64,000 nt of DNA, from the NCBI RefSeq assembly GCF_001310635.1, contig NZ_BAXR01000001.1, positions 62,001 to 126,000 of the forward strand. The letters run 5' to 3'. This document shows positions 18,149 through 28,326 of the stretch, piece after piece (position 1 is the first letter of the stretch; the number at the start of each line of letters is the position of its first letter). Origin of the DNA: Bacillus sp. JCM 19034. Its GTDB lineage: Bacteria > Bacillota > Bacilli > Bacillales > Bacillaceae_D. The notes beneath the pieces were generated by a model. That model made no database searches and was not told where the DNA came from. It saw nothing but the letters and a program-made list of their open reading frames with translations. The position numbers and the translations under genes were made by a program.

Positions 18149-19117
18149 ATGCCATTTCGGATTGGATATCGTACGCTGAAAACAGCTATAGGTGCTGGGA
18201 TCGCAGTTGCCATTGCTCAAATGCTACAACTAGAGTATTACGGTTCTGCTGCAATTTTAACGTTGCTTTGTATTTCAACTACGAAGCGGGATTCCGTTAA
18301 AGCTTCCTGGTATCGAATTGTCGCATGTATAATTGGACTTAGCGTTAGTTCAATTGTTTTTAGCTTAGTTGGGTATGCACCTTGGACGTTAGCTATCGTC
18401 TTATTATTGTTCATCCCTTTAGCGGTTATGACTAAAGTTGAAGAGGGAATTGTAACTAGTGCGGTTATCATTTTACATATGTATTCAGCCCGCGAGGTAA
18501 CTAGTTCTTTGATTATCAACGAACTGTTGCTTATTGCAATTGGGGTGGGGATTGCCTTAATTATGAATGCTTATATACCTAGTAATCAAAAAAAGCTACG
18601 CCATTATCATAAAGAAATAGAAACCCATTTTAAGAAAATATTTATTGAACTTGCTATTTATTTAAGAAATGGAGAAAGTGAGTGGGATGGAAAAGAAATT
18701 TATGAAACGGATGAATTGTTAAAAGCTGGCCAGAATGAAGCTCTTGTTAACATTCATAACCATTTTCTCCGCTACGAGGATCATTATTATTATTATTTTA
18801 AAATGCGTGAAAAACAATTTGAATTGTTAGAGAAATTGATTCCATATGTCTCTTCTATTGATCAGACTTTCGAACAAAATGTAGTGCTAGCAGATTTTTT
18901 GGAGGAATTAAGTGGGGCCATCAGTCCAGCTAATCGTGTACCATTTTTCTTACAACGTCTTAATGAAATCAAAAATACTTTCAAAAGTATGGAACTCCCG
19001 CAAACGCGAGAAGAGTTTGAAACCCGTGCTTCTTTATTTTTTATAATGAATGAACTTGAAGAGTATTTACATATTAAAGATCGGTTATGGAATGAGTTGG
19101 ATAAGAAGAAGCTATAA
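18149..19117 (+). CDS. Aromatic acid exporter family membrane protein (YqjA-like)
   Basis: A 322-residue protein with four to six N-terminal membrane helices (IGYRTLKTAIGAGIAVAIAQ..., LLCISTTKRDSVKASWYRIVACIIG) and a long soluble helical C-terminal domain from about residue 150, the layout of the FUSC/ArAE family with the DUF939 C-terminal domain. The ATG at 18149 is preferred over GTG 18131 because AAAGGAG lies between them. In B. subtilis yqjA likewise follows the arginine transporter operon. The substrate is unknown. Confidence 0.82.
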   Translation: MPFRIGYRTLKTAIGAGIAVAIAQMLQLEYYGSAAILTLLCISTTKRDSVKASWYRIVACIIGLSVSSIVFSLVGYAPWTLAIVLLLFIPLAVMTKVEEGIVTSAVIILHMYSAREVTSSLIINELLLIAIGVGIALIMNAYIPSNQKKLRHYHKEIETHFKKIFIELAIYLRNGESEWDGKEIYETDELLKAGQNEALVNIHNHFLRYEDHYYYYFKMREKQFELLEKLIPYVSSIDQTFEQNVVLADFLEELSGAISPANRVPFFLQRLNEIKNTFKSMELPQTREEFETRASLFFIMNELEEYLHIKDRLWNELDKKKL

Positions 19118-19153
19118 TGATTACAATAATAGTTAAAAAGAAGGAGGGTGTAA

Positions 19154-19665
19154 ATGAAAACGTTAAGCTTCTTTCTAACTGTGTTATTCATTGCATCTCC
19201 AATTTGGCCACTCGGTCATAACCCTATTCCTGGTGATCCATTTTTAATTGTTCACGTATCAGATAAAACGTTGACTTTTATAAATGATGAAAAAGTTCAA
19301 GCAACGTATCCAGTTGCGATTGGAAAAGAAGGTGATGAGACGCCTCAAGGTGTTTTTCAAGTTATCGTAAAAGCAGAGAACCCTTATTATCGTAAGCTCG
19401 ACATTGAGGGGGATCACCTGACAACCCACTCGGAACGCGGTGGATTGGATTTGATGCTCATGATACTGACGGTCGAATATATGGTATTCATGGGACAAAT
19501 CGACCTGAATCAATAGGTAATGCAGTAACAGCTGGGTGTATACGGTTGGAAAATGAACTTGTGGAAGAATTGTATCGTAAGGTGCCATTAGGTACTAAAT
19601 TACTAATTACTGATGCTGATAAGGATGTCATCGAGCTCGCTAAGGAGTATAACGCGATAAGCTAG
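19154..19665 (+). CDS. L,D-transpeptidase (YkuD domain), one frameshift
   Basis: A secreted or membrane-anchored enzyme making or editing peptidoglycan cross-links. N-terminal hydrophobic signal (residues 3-19), then a YkuD domain starting PFLIVHVSDKTLTFINDEKV with GKEGDETPQGVFQV. A missing G in the G5 run at 19408-19412 breaks the frame; the continuation reads NPLGTRWIGFDAHDTDG, YGIHGTN with the catalytic His and AGCIRL with the catalytic Cys. Joined length is about 170 residues. Both active-site motifs are intact. Confidence 0.88.
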
Positions 19666-19670
19666 AATAA

Positions 19671-19692
19671 AGGAGTTGCCCCAGCAACTCCT
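19671..19692. terminator. Bidirectional hairpin between L,D-transpeptidase and the miniprotein
   Basis: AGGAGTTGC pairs with GCAACTCCT; weak T content on either side. Confidence 0.55.
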
Positions 19693-19699
19693 GTAACGA

Positions 19700-19789
19700 T
19701 TAGAAAATCGATATTCCCATCAATACTGTTCCTAAAACCATCGTAATAATCATAATGTATATAATTGCTTTTTGGAATTTACGTGGCAT
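19700..19789 (-). CDS. Prli42-like stressosome-associated membrane miniprotein
   Basis: A 29-residue protein on the minus strand: basic start MPRKFQKA followed by one membrane helix IIYIMIITMVLGTVLMGISIF. RBS AAAGGAGGG lies 7 bases before the ATG at 19789. Size, basic N-terminus and hydrophobic profile match Prli42, which anchors the stressosome in Listeria and is conserved in Bacillus. The assignment rests on recall of this short family, so it is moderately certain; the presence of a translated miniprotein is well supported by the RBS. Confidence 0.7.
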   Translation of the reverse strand: MPRKFQKAIIYIMIITMVLGTVLMGISIF

Positions 19790-19950
19790 ATCAAACCCTC
19801 CTTTAAAGAAGCTATCGCTCTCAAGTATACTCTTCTATTTTACTTGTTAAGGGCTGAAAGGACAAGGGGGCATATAAATGTACGAATAGCTTGCTGTTTT
19901 TTAAAAGCAGTTGTACGATAACTATGTATATTGAAGGAGGTAATTAATCA

Positions 19951-21084
19951 ATGGTAAATGAGCAACGTTTAGTTGATGAGTTTTTAGAGCTTGTCCAGAT
20001 TGATTCTGAGACAAAAGAGGAGCAAGTAATTGCTCCAGTATTAAAAGAAAAATTTGAATCGTTAGGTGTTGTCGTAAAGGAAGATGATTCAGCGAGTAGG
20101 ACGGGACACGGGGCAGGAAATTTAATTTGTACGTTGGAAGGTACAAAAAACGAATCTACACCGATTTACTTTACATCTCATATGGATACCGTTGTACCGG
20201 GTAAAGGGATAAAACCGAGCATTGAAGATGGCTATGTTATAACAGATGGAACAACGATATTAGGGGCAGATGATAAAGCGGGGATTGCTGCAATGCTCGA
20301 GGCTTTGCGAGTGATCAATGAGCAAAATATTGAACATGGACTTGTTCAGTTTATTATAACAGCTGGTGAAGAATCAGGCTTAGTAGGTGCAAAAGAAATA
20401 GACCCAAAAGAAATTAAAGCAAAATTTGGTTTTGCGTTAGATAGTGATGGTCCAGTAGGAAATCTTATTGTCGCAGCCCCAACTCAAGCGAAAATAAATG
20501 CTACTATTTTAGGGAAAACTGCACATGCTGGAGTTGCTCCAGAAAAAGGTGTATCGGCTATAACGGTTGCAGCAAAGGCGATATCGAAAATGCCACTTGG
20601 CCGCATTGATGAGGAAACGACGGCTAATATTGGTCGCTTTGAGGGTGGAACACAAACGAACATAGTGTGTGATCATGTAACGATTATTGCAGAGGCACGT
20701 TCGCTAATAGAAGAGAAAATGAAGAAGCAAGTAAGTAAAATGCGTACTGCATTTGAGGAAACTGCTGAAAAATATGGAGCAAAAGCAGAAGTAGACGTGG
20801 AAGTAATGTACCCTGGATATAAACTAAGTGATGAGGACCATGTCGTAAAAGTAGCGAAAAAGGCAATGGTTGAAATTGGAAGAGAACCAATGCTACTGCA
20901 AAGCGGCGGTGGTAGCGATGCTAATATTTTTGCAGGACACGGTGTCCCAACCGTTAACTTAGCGGTCGGTTATGAAGAAATACATACGAAAAAAGAACGG
21001 ATGCCAATTACAGAATTAGTAAAGTTAACTGAGGCTGTTGTTGCAATTATAAAAAGCGTTGCAGAAGAATCATCGGTTCGATAA
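19951..21084 (+). CDS. M20 family metallopeptidase, PepT-like (YqjE-like)
   Basis: A 377-residue di-zinc aminopeptidase/carboxypeptidase-fold enzyme. Metal and active-site motifs: FTSHMDTVVPG (His and Asp), GADDKAGIAAM (bridging Asp), GEESGLVGAKE (catalytic Glu), ALDSDGPVG (Asp) and the late SGGGSDANIF with NLAVGYEEIHT. Resembles B. subtilis YqjE and tripeptidase PepT. RBS GAAGGAGG. Cytoplasmic; probably hydrolyses short peptides. Intact. Confidence 0.9.
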   Translation: MVNEQRLVDEFLELVQIDSETKEEQVIAPVLKEKFESLGVVVKEDDSASRTGHGAGNLICTLEGTKNESTPIYFTSHMDTVVPGKGIKPSIEDGYVITDGTTILGADDKAGIAAMLEALRVINEQNIEHGLVQFIITAGEESGLVGAKEIDPKEIKAKFGFALDSDGPVGNLIVAAPTQAKINATILGKTAHAGVAPEKGVSAITVAAKAISKMPLGRIDEETTANIGRFEGGTQTNIVCDHVTIIAEARSLIEEKMKKQVSKMRTAFEETAEKYGAKAEVDVEVMYPGYKLSDEDHVVKVAKKAMVEIGREPMLLQSGGGSDANIFAGHGVPTVNLAVGYEEIHTKKERMPITELVKLTEAVVAIIKSVAEESSVR

Positions 21085-21107
21085 TGTTACTAAAAAAGTT
21101 TAAGATG

Positions 21108-21136
21108 TCACCAATTATTACTGCAATAATTGGTGA
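21108..21136 (+). terminator. Terminator after the peptidase gene
   Basis: TCACCAATTATT pairs perfectly with AATAATTGGTGA, then a T-rich stretch. Confidence 0.8.
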
Positions 21137-21531
21137 CTATTTATCTTCCGATCTAATTAGTTGAAGAAGAAGTGTGTTGGTGTAGACCTTTAAATAGTCA
21201 AGCGGACGGAGCTAGTAGCTGGAAAATAAATCAGTTTTACTGTTTACTGTTATAGCTTTTAATTTTATTGGTGCACAGCTAAATTACACGATTTTCAGAG
21301 TGAGAGCTTAAAATTGGAGGATAATAAGTGGTAACGTTAGGAAGGGGAAAAACTCCCTTCTTTTTGATTGTATGAATAGTTTTCGAAATTGAAATTATTT
21401 CTGCTAAATTCAATAAATAAGTGACTAACTATAAATATTTTATCAATCATAATCTTGAAAATGAATCTCTATGATATAATCGAAGTCGAAAAATATTGTT
21501 AAATCAACGTTTTGAATGCGAGTGATATCCT
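21137..21531. other. Intergenic stretch with an internal terminator
   Basis: No gene-like frame on either strand. A hairpin GAAGGG/CCCTTC followed by T5 (21341-21365) would terminate a plus-strand transcript starting in this interval, so an untranslated RNA is possible. Otherwise it holds the polymerase IV promoter region. Confidence 0.4.
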
Positions 21532-22720
21532 ATGGCATCTAAAATAATATTTCATATTGATATGAATAGTTTTTTTGCCTCAGTTGAAGTAGCACAAAAC
21601 CCAAAATTAAAAGGCAAACCACTTGCGATTGCTGGAAATCCAAAAGAGCGTAAAGGAATCATTGTGACAAGTACATATGAAGCACGTGCTAAAGGGGTAA
21701 AAACAACGATGCCTATTTGGCAGGCGAAAAAGCTATGTCCTGAATTAATTGTCCTTCCACCAAATGGTGATTTATACCGGAAAGCTTCTCATGCAATATT
21801 TGAGTTGTTGTTTTCATATACGCCTATGGTTGAACAAGTATCAATTGATGAAGGCTTTCTTGACGTATCGGATATGACACAAATTCATCCATTGAATTTA
21901 GCAAAAACAATTCAAGAGCAAATATGGATGAATTAAAGCTGCCATGTAGTATTGGCATTGCACCGAATAAGTTTTTAGCAAAAATGGCAAGTGATATGAA
22001 AAAACCTAACGGAATTACTGTCTTAAGAAAGCGTGATATTGCACAATTGCTTTGGCCAAAACCAATTGAAGAAATGCATGGTATCGGTCGCCGGACGGTC
22101 GATAAGTGGAAAAAGCTATCCATCCATTCGATTGGTGATCTAGCGAACTCAGAAAGAGACATAATAGTAAAGAAATTTGGAGAACGAGGGCTAAAGCTTC
22201 AAGATAGAGCTAATGGAATAGATGAACGAAGGTCGACCCTCACGCATATAATCGGTTCAAATCGATTGGAAACTCAAAAACATTACAGCGAGATACACGT
22301 GAACGAGAGGTCATTAACAAGACACTTCAACAGCTAGCTAGTCGAGTTTGTACAAGATTAAAAGGAAAGCAAGTATGTGCGTATGGTGTTCAAATAACGA
22401 TACGTTATTATGATTGGAAAATGATTACGAGAAGTAAAAAGCTAAACGAACCTCTTCAATATGAAGAAGACTTAGTAACTGAAGCTCAACGGCTTTTTTA
22501 TGATGCATGGAATGGTGAGAAGATTCGTTTATTAGGAATTAGTACTTATGATTTAGTTGAGCAGAAATTTGCTTTCAAACAATTAGATTTATTTACATAC
22601 AAGGCAGATGAAAGAAACATTCGATTGCAGCACACTTTGGAAAAGATCCGTGAGAAGTTTGGCGATGAGAGTGTACAAAAAGGAATAAAAAAGTTGCCCG
22701 ATTCAAATGATTTCCATTAA
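21532..22720 (+). CDS. dinB: DNA polymerase IV, Y-family (two frameshifts)
   Basis: Error-prone lesion-bypass polymerase. The reconstructed product of about 396 residues has HIDMNSFFASVE with the first metal Asp, GIIVTSTYEARAKGVKTTMP, SIDEGFLDVS with the catalytic Asp-Glu, CSIGIAPNKFLAKMAS and a helix-hairpin-helix region MHGIGRRTVDKW. Missing bases near 21922 and 22256 break it into three pieces; restored joints read QEQIMDELKLPCSIG and FKSIGNSKTLQRDTRE, typical little-finger sequence. Homologue of B. subtilis YqjH/PolY1. Loss of function by true mutation is less likely than sequence error. Confidence 0.88.
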
Positions 22721-22777
22721 TTCATGATGGTAATATGCCGATATACTTAATATGAAGAGAGTGCGGAGGTGACTTAC

Positions 22778-25700
22778 ATGCAAATTCAACACCAAGGGTT
22801 GTCTTCTTCTATCAGCTAGAGCGACAGAACCTGATAAAAGAAGGAGAACTATATAGAGCAACAGTTAAAGAGCGCACTGGACAACAGGAAGCGATCGTTT
22901 CTATTCGCGGTCGTGATGTATCAGTAACATTTGAAGGCACATTCCCAGATAAAGAACGTGTTCATGTCCGAGTAACTGAGAGTCGTGCAGAGCCAATAAG
23001 TGTTCGAGTGATCGAAGAACAACCAAGGCAAACGAACTCTGACCGGCAAACAACGAGTCGGCAAGTGGAAATGCAACAGCGTTTACATCAATTAGGCGTT
23101 CATCAACCTAGTAATGAGTTAGTAAGAGCCGCTTTAATTTTACATGATAAAGGTATTTCTTTATCCAAAAACGCTGCTAACGATTTGCAACAATTTATGC
23201 TACAAGGGAATAAGAATGAACGTTTGCAATCGGTAGAAGCTGTTGCTAATAAAAGACTTGAAGTTACGATGAATCATTTACGAGCAGTTGATGAAGCTCT
23301 ACATGGGAGGCCTTTAAATCAAGTATTAAACGAACTTGCTAGGGAACTTGAACTTGATTTTAAACGCCCGACAAGAGAACAGACTAATCAGCAAAGCACA
23401 CGTACTGTGCAAGTTGATGAGTTGAAACAATTAATTCAAACGAATCCAAAGCAAGCAGTTGAAAAAATAGCACAAATGGCCTCAGGCTGATACTAAGGAA
23501 ACGAGTCGGTTAGCCGGTGAAGCTAAACAGTTGTTACAAGCAGCCAGTGATAGAGTACTTCAAGCTATACCACAAACAAGGGAATGGAACACGGTACGAC
23601 AGGAAATTGAAAATAGAGGAATAACAGATAGAATTAAGGAACAAATGACACGTTTGGATGCACCAAATCGCGAACAGATTGACCGTGTATTAAACCAAGC
23701 ACAGCAACTTCAAAAGGAAGCTTGGAATAGGATCAACCAAGCAATAACTCAGCTCGAGCGTTCTGTGAAAAATGAGCAAGACCCTGTACGTTTTAAACAG
23801 GATGTTGTTCAACAAATTGTGAGAACGATTGGGATGGCTGCAAATCAAAAACAAGCTGCCGATCAAGTTCAAACGTTTTTAATAAGAGAGAACATTGAAC
23901 CAATACCGTCATCACGTTTACAGCAATTAGTAGAGAATGTTCGCCATCACTTGAATCAAGGCCGCGAGGAAGCGGCAGTAAGACAAATTACAGCAGCATT
24001 ACAAACAGAAGGAAGCACAGAAGGAGAAACTCGCCCACTTGTACAAGTATTCAATCGAGAATCAGCACAACAAGTACAAGAAATCATGCGTCAAATTCAA
24101 GGAAGTGGTAGTACTGAGCAAACAGTCGAGCGAATTCAAGCACTATTATCTAAACAATCTCCAACTCAAGTACAACAATTAGTAGAGAATGTTCGCCAAC
24201 TCTTAAATCAAGGTCGAGAGGAAACGGCAGTAAGACAAATTACAGCATTTGTTGAGGGGGATGCAAATAGAAGTAGTGAAGTTCGCCCTGTCCAGCAAAT
24301 TGAACGTCAACCAGGACAACTTGTACAAGAAGTCTTACGCCAAATACAAACAAGTGTAAACTCGCAGCAATCTGTGGAGCGAATTGAGGCGTTATTCAAA
24401 AACGAAAACAGGGCAATATCGCTAACGCAAGTCCAACAATTAGTAGAAAGTGTCCGCCAATATGTAAGCCAAGGTCGTGTAGAAGCAGCCAATCAGCTAA
24501 TAGATGCGTCTCTTTCACAAATAACCGCTTCTTCCAATACTAACGTAGCTCAAGTAAATTCAGGAGGAGATGGTCAGTCAACGAGTGCATCACCTTCCCT
24601 ATTCGTAGAGCAAGCAATGCGGCTACTACAGTCGGAACCACATATTGGACGAGTAATCGAACAAATGCAAGCTCGAATTGAACAACTCCCAGTACAAGAC
24701 TCTGTAAAGGTAGAGGTTGTTCAGCAATTAGTAGATGCCAAGCAAACGGCACAATCTGGAAGAGAAATGAAAGCTCGCCAAGAAGTTGCCCAAGTCATCC
24801 AACAAATAGAACAGCAAGTACAGCCTACCATTCCAAACAAAGAAACGGCTGCCTATATTGTAAATGAGCAGTTCCAAACAAGTGAGCAGGCATCTAGTAA
24901 GATGATTGCAGTCACGACAGTATCAGAAAAGATGGCACAATTAGCGGCGGATTTTAAACAGTTTCAAAGAGAAATGCACCGCACATTAGACCAAACAGCA
25001 CGTTTGATTGAACAAGTTCGAAAGCAAGCGAATGTACAAGCGAAGCCACTACTTGAAAAAACGATTAGTCGACTTGATCAAACAATTTTAAAAAGTGAAA
25101 TGATGTTATTTACAGATATGAAAACCGAACGGGAGTTAATGCAAGCAAGTAATCGTTTAGCTGAAGCGAAACAATTATTAGCAAAAGGCTCATATCGAGA
25201 AGCAAGTCAAATTGTACGTGAAGTCAATCAATTAGTTGAAAAAGTTCATTTTCAACCGTCAGAAACGAAAGTCAAACATTATACAGCTGCTAGGGAAGAG
25301 GCATTAAGAAATATGCAATTACCTGAACAAGCACTAACTAAACAGCTCAGCGAGACGCTACGTCCAATACCTGAGCCTTCACCACGGGCAATGTTAGAAT
25401 TGATGAGAAGCCTTGGTTTGAATCGAGATCAGGAATTAGCTCAGCAGTTAGTAACAGGAAATCGTGAACAAGTAGCTGAACAGCAAAATCTTAAATCGTT
25501 GTTATTGCAGCTAGCACGAGGGGAAGAAGAAGGCTCTCGCACGCAACAGCTTGCGAATCAGGCACTAAATAATTTAACGGGTCAGCAATTATTAAGTCGT
25601 TCCGATCAACAAAGCATGCAAAGCTTATTTTTTCAATTACCGTTTTTGTTAGAAGAAAAAGTAGAGAATTTAAAAGTATTTGTCAATTCTCGTAATGAAG

Positions 25701-26017
25701 GTGAGAAAGTAGATTGGGAGAATTGTAGCATATATTTTTTAATGCAAACGCCAAAAATGGGTGAGATCGGTATATTAGTGTCTGTAAAAGACCGACAGTT
25801 ATCAGTTACGCTAAAAAATGATCAAACTGATTTTCAGTCTAAAATGGAACCACTTGTCCAACAATCAATTGAAAATTTAGGGGACCTTGGGTTTCAAATA
25901 AAAGGAATACATTATTCACCATTACAATCACAGGATCAAGAAGAAGGGCAAAAAGGAAATGATGACATACAACAGCGTGCAACTTTTACAGAGAAAGGAT
26001 TTGATTATAGAATATGA
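22778..26017 (+). CDS. Long Gln-rich FliK-like protein (YlqG-like), two frameshifts
   Basis: Reconstructed as about 1079 residues. The N-terminus (VVFFYQLERQNLIKEGELYRATV, then GRDVSVTFEGTFPDKERVHVRV) is compact; residues about 100-850 are very rich in Gln, Glu and Arg, with three tandem repeats. The last 100 residues resemble the FliK C-terminal (Flg_hook) domain: YFLMQTPKMGEIGILVSVKD...LSVTLKNDQ...QSIENLGDLGFQIKGIHYSP. A missing base near 22794 and an extra G near 23486 explain the breaks. The stop overlaps the next gene (FlhB C-terminal-like) by 4 bases. Likely role: a ruler or switch factor for the flagellar export apparatus. ATG at 22778 follows GCGGAGGTGAC. Confidence 0.75.
23921..24530 (+). 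repeat. Tandem repeats inside the FliK-like gene
   Basis: Units start at 23921, 24173 and 24434 (periods 252 and 261 bases; the third is partial). Each begins with a QQLVE(N/S)VRxxLNQGRxE-type block, and the first two also contain a VQE(I/V)(M/L)RQIQ block and a VERI(Q/E)AL block. Confidence 0.8.
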
Positions 26018-26310
26018 TCATTTCTAAACATATTAATCAGAAGCAACGTCGCCATATAAATGGACCTTCAGCTGCCGTGATTCGATATGATCATGAAGAT
26101 GATACACCAAAAGTGGTTGCACATGGAAAAGGACAAGTGGCAAACCAAATTATAGAGATTGCAAAGAAGAATAATATTCAAATGCAAGAAGATCCATTGT
26201 TGGTTGAAAACCTATTAGATATGGATCTAGGTGATAACATTCCACCACAGTTATATACGATTATGGCAGAAATTCTATTATTAATTGAAGAAATGGAGAA
26301 AAACTATTAA
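26014..26310 (+). CDS. Stand-alone FlhB C-terminal-domain-like protein (YlqH-like)
   Basis: A 98-residue protein matching the cytoplasmic domain of FlhB/YscU export-gate proteins: GPSAAVIRYDHEDDTPKVVAHGKGQVANQIIEIAKKNNIQMQEDPLLVENLLDMDLGDNIPPQLYTIMAEIL. In FlhB this part follows the autocleavage motif NPTH; here the site reads NGPS, so self-cleavage is not expected. No membrane segment. It overlaps the FliK-like gene by 4 bases (ATGA), implying tight coupling, as in B. subtilis ylqG-ylqH. Probably modulates substrate switching of the flagellar secretion system. Confidence 0.88.
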   Translation: MIISKHINQKQRRHINGPSAAVIRYDHEDDTPKVVAHGKGQVANQIIEIAKKNNIQMQEDPLLVENLLDMDLGDNIPPQLYTIMAEILLLIEEMEKNY

Positions 26311-26334
26311 TTATTTATAGAAATGTTCCGATAA
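26307..26334 (+). promoter_or_regulatory. Candidate SigD promoter before fliS-flagellin
   Basis: TTAA at 26307-26310 and CCGATAA at 26328-26334 resemble the SigD pattern TAAA-N15-GCCGATAT. Position just before fliS fits late flagellar expression. Both elements deviate from consensus. Confidence 0.4.
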
Positions 26335-26361
26335 AATAAATGAGAGGTCGGAGGTGGAAAC

Positions 26362-26784
26362 ATGACTGCATTGCTCACAAACGAGGCGCTCTATCAGAAA
26401 TCACCAGAAGAAATTACTGCATTGTTATATGAAGCGGCTTTAACAAATTTAGAAAATGCGATTGAACACAATGAACGCCAGGAATTTATTGAGGCAAATG
26501 ATAAATTAAAAAAGGCGAATGATATCATCTATCGCTTAGGTGCAGGTCTAAATTATGAAGCAGGCATCATAGCCGATCAATTAGACCAGCTATATAACTA
26601 TTTAGCTGATCAAATAATTGAAGCAAATTATAAGAAGGATAATAGTAAGATTCGCGAAGTTATCAAAGTGATCGAATCTCTTATGACTGCATGGAACGAG
26701 GCTATGAAACAGAAAAAAGATCCTCAATCTTCAGCTGTGAAACAAAAAGCGAAAGCGTATGAATCAACTTCAATATATGAATAA
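26362..26784 (+). CDS. fliS: Flagellin export chaperone FliS
   Basis: A 140-residue helical protein with the FliS pattern: LYQKSPEEITALLYEAALTNLENAIEHNERQEFIEANDKLKKANDIIYRLGAGLNYEAG, where the early Tyr/Leu segments bind the C-terminus of flagellin. RBS CGGAGGTGG before ATG 26362. It lies directly upstream of a flagellin gene and is likely its dedicated chaperone, preventing premature polymerisation and delivering it to the export gate. Confidence 0.88.
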   Translation: MTALLTNEALYQKSPEEITALLYEAALTNLENAIEHNERQEFIEANDKLKKANDIIYRLGAGLNYEAGIIADQLDQLYNYLADQIIEANYKKDNSKIREVIKVIESLMTAWNEAMKQKKDPQSSAVKQKAKAYESTSIYE

Positions 26785-26800
26785 ATAGGAGGATACTAAA

Positions 26801-28201
26801 ATGAAAATTAATAACAATATCCAAGCATTAAATGCATATCGTAATCTTCATGCAAATCAATTTAGAACATCAAAAAACTTAGAAAAGCTATCATCGGGTC
26901 TACGTATTAACCGTGCTGCTGATGACGCAGCTGGCCTTGCCATTTCTGAAAAAATGCGCTCACAAATTCGCGGGTTGAAGATGGCGGAACGTAATGCGAT
27001 GGATGGAATCTCATTAATGCAAACATCTGAAGGGGCAATGCAAGAAGTACATACAATGCTACAACGTATGCGTGAGCTAGCTGTTCAAGCAGCAAACGAT
27101 ACGAATACAGAATATGATCGTGAGCAAATTCAAAAAGAAATCGATCAATTGAAGCTTGAAATTGATGATATTTCTGAAAAGACAGAGTTTAACACTCGTA
27201 AGTTGTTAAATGGCTACAGTGCTGTGATGACGACGTATGATCAGACTGAGAATGGGATTAATTTGCAAGGTTATCCAGTTGTGACTGATGCGAATTTTAA
27301 GTCTGGAGAATATGAAGTTGAGGTTGGAGCGGTAACTCCTAGTTATGAAGTGACTCAACCTGCAGCTGGATTAGGGACACCTGATCCAGGGTCCGACATT
27401 AAATTTACAAACTTTCCTGACCCAGATCCAGGAGAAGAAATGAAATTTGGAGAATACACAATCCGTATTAGAGATGTGCGTTCTGATCAAGATGCGGAAA
27501 TTGAAATTCTAGATCCAGATGGATTACCAATTGGTACAAAGGTAGTGGCAATTGGTGAACATGAAGATGCAGGTGAATTGGACTTATTTGGTATTACAGT
27601 TGATACATCGAAAATCGATTCGTCAGGAACTGTAAAAGTAAAAATGGAAGCAACAGCAGAGATTACGTTGAATCAAGGAGAAGATAATCCAATCAAAGCA
27701 GAACGTACATTAACATCAACGAATGGTGTCTTTAAGCACGGTGGAATTGAATATAAATTTAATACGTCAATTAAAGCAGACGAGTCACTTGAATTCACTA
27801 TTACTAACAACGCCCTTTCATTCCAAATTGGTCCGAATACGAATCAAAATGTAATGATCGACATTCCAAAAATGGATGTTGTTACATTGGGAATTGAAGA
27901 TGTTAATGTGTTAACGAATGAAGCGGCAAACCAAGCGATTTTTGCATTAGACCAAGCGGTGAATCGTTTATCAGATGCTCGTGCAAAGCTTGGGGCGGTT
28001 CAAAACCGTTTAGAGCATACTATTAACAATTTACAAATTACGCATGAGAATTTAACTGCTTCAGAATCGCGTATTCGCGATGCTGATATGGCACTTGAAA
28101 TGACGGAATTCACTCGTAATAACATTTTAAATCAATCTGCAACAGCGATGTTAGCTCAAGCGAACCAATTGCCACAAGGTGTACTTCAGCTTTTACAATA
28201 A
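26801..28201 (+). CDS. hag: Flagellin with a variable central domain
   Basis: A 466-residue flagellin. Conserved D0/D1 N-terminus (MKINNNIQALNAYRNL, SSGLRINRAADDAAGLAISEKMR, LMQTSEGAMQEVHTMLQRMRELAVQAAND) and C-terminus (LGAVQNRLEHTINNL, ESRIRDADMALEMTEFTRNNIL, MLAQANQLPQGVLQLLQ). Residues about 140-365 form an unshared central insert, rich in beta-strand and acidic residues, that would be surface exposed on the filament. No signal peptide, as expected for type III export. RBS TAGGAGGAT. Ends at a terminator (28221). Confidence 0.95.
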   Translation: MKINNNIQALNAYRNLHANQFRTSKNLEKLSSGLRINRAADDAAGLAISEKMRSQIRGLKMAERNAMDGISLMQTSEGAMQEVHTMLQRMRELAVQAANDTNTEYDREQIQKEIDQLKLEIDDISEKTEFNTRKLLNGYSAVMTTYDQTENGINLQGYPVVTDANFKSGEYEVEVGAVTPSYEVTQPAAGLGTPDPGSDIKFTNFPDPDPGEEMKFGEYTIRIRDVRSDQDAEIEILDPDGLPIGTKVVAIGEHEDAGELDLFGITVDTSKIDSSGTVKVKMEATAEITLNQGEDNPIKAERTLTSTNGVFKHGGIEYKFNTSIKADESLEFTITNNALSFQIGPNTNQNVMIDIPKMDVVTLGIEDVNVLTNEAANQAIFALDQAVNRLSDARAKLGAVQNRLEHTINNLQITHENLTASESRIRDADMALEMTEFTRNNILNQSATAMLAQANQLPQGVLQLLQ

Positions 28202-28220
28202 AGAAACGACGAGTAGATGG

Positions 28221-28262
28221 GGCATCTCTTAGAATGATTTCTAGAGATGTTCCTTTATTTTT
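28221..28262 (+). terminator. Terminator after flagellin
   Basis: GGCATCTCTTAGA pairs with TCTAGAGATGTTCC and is followed by TTTATTTTT. Confidence 0.8.
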
Positions 28263-28326
28263 ACTAGATGCAATGTTGTTATTATTTGATATAATAATAG
28301 AATGAAAATTAGGTGGTGAGATCACT

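Noticed and set aside
22778..26017. Repeat region considered as a CRISPR array or mobile repeat
   Set aside because: Repeats are in coding frame with periods of 252 and 261 bases and conserved protein blocks, not short direct repeats with unique spacers.
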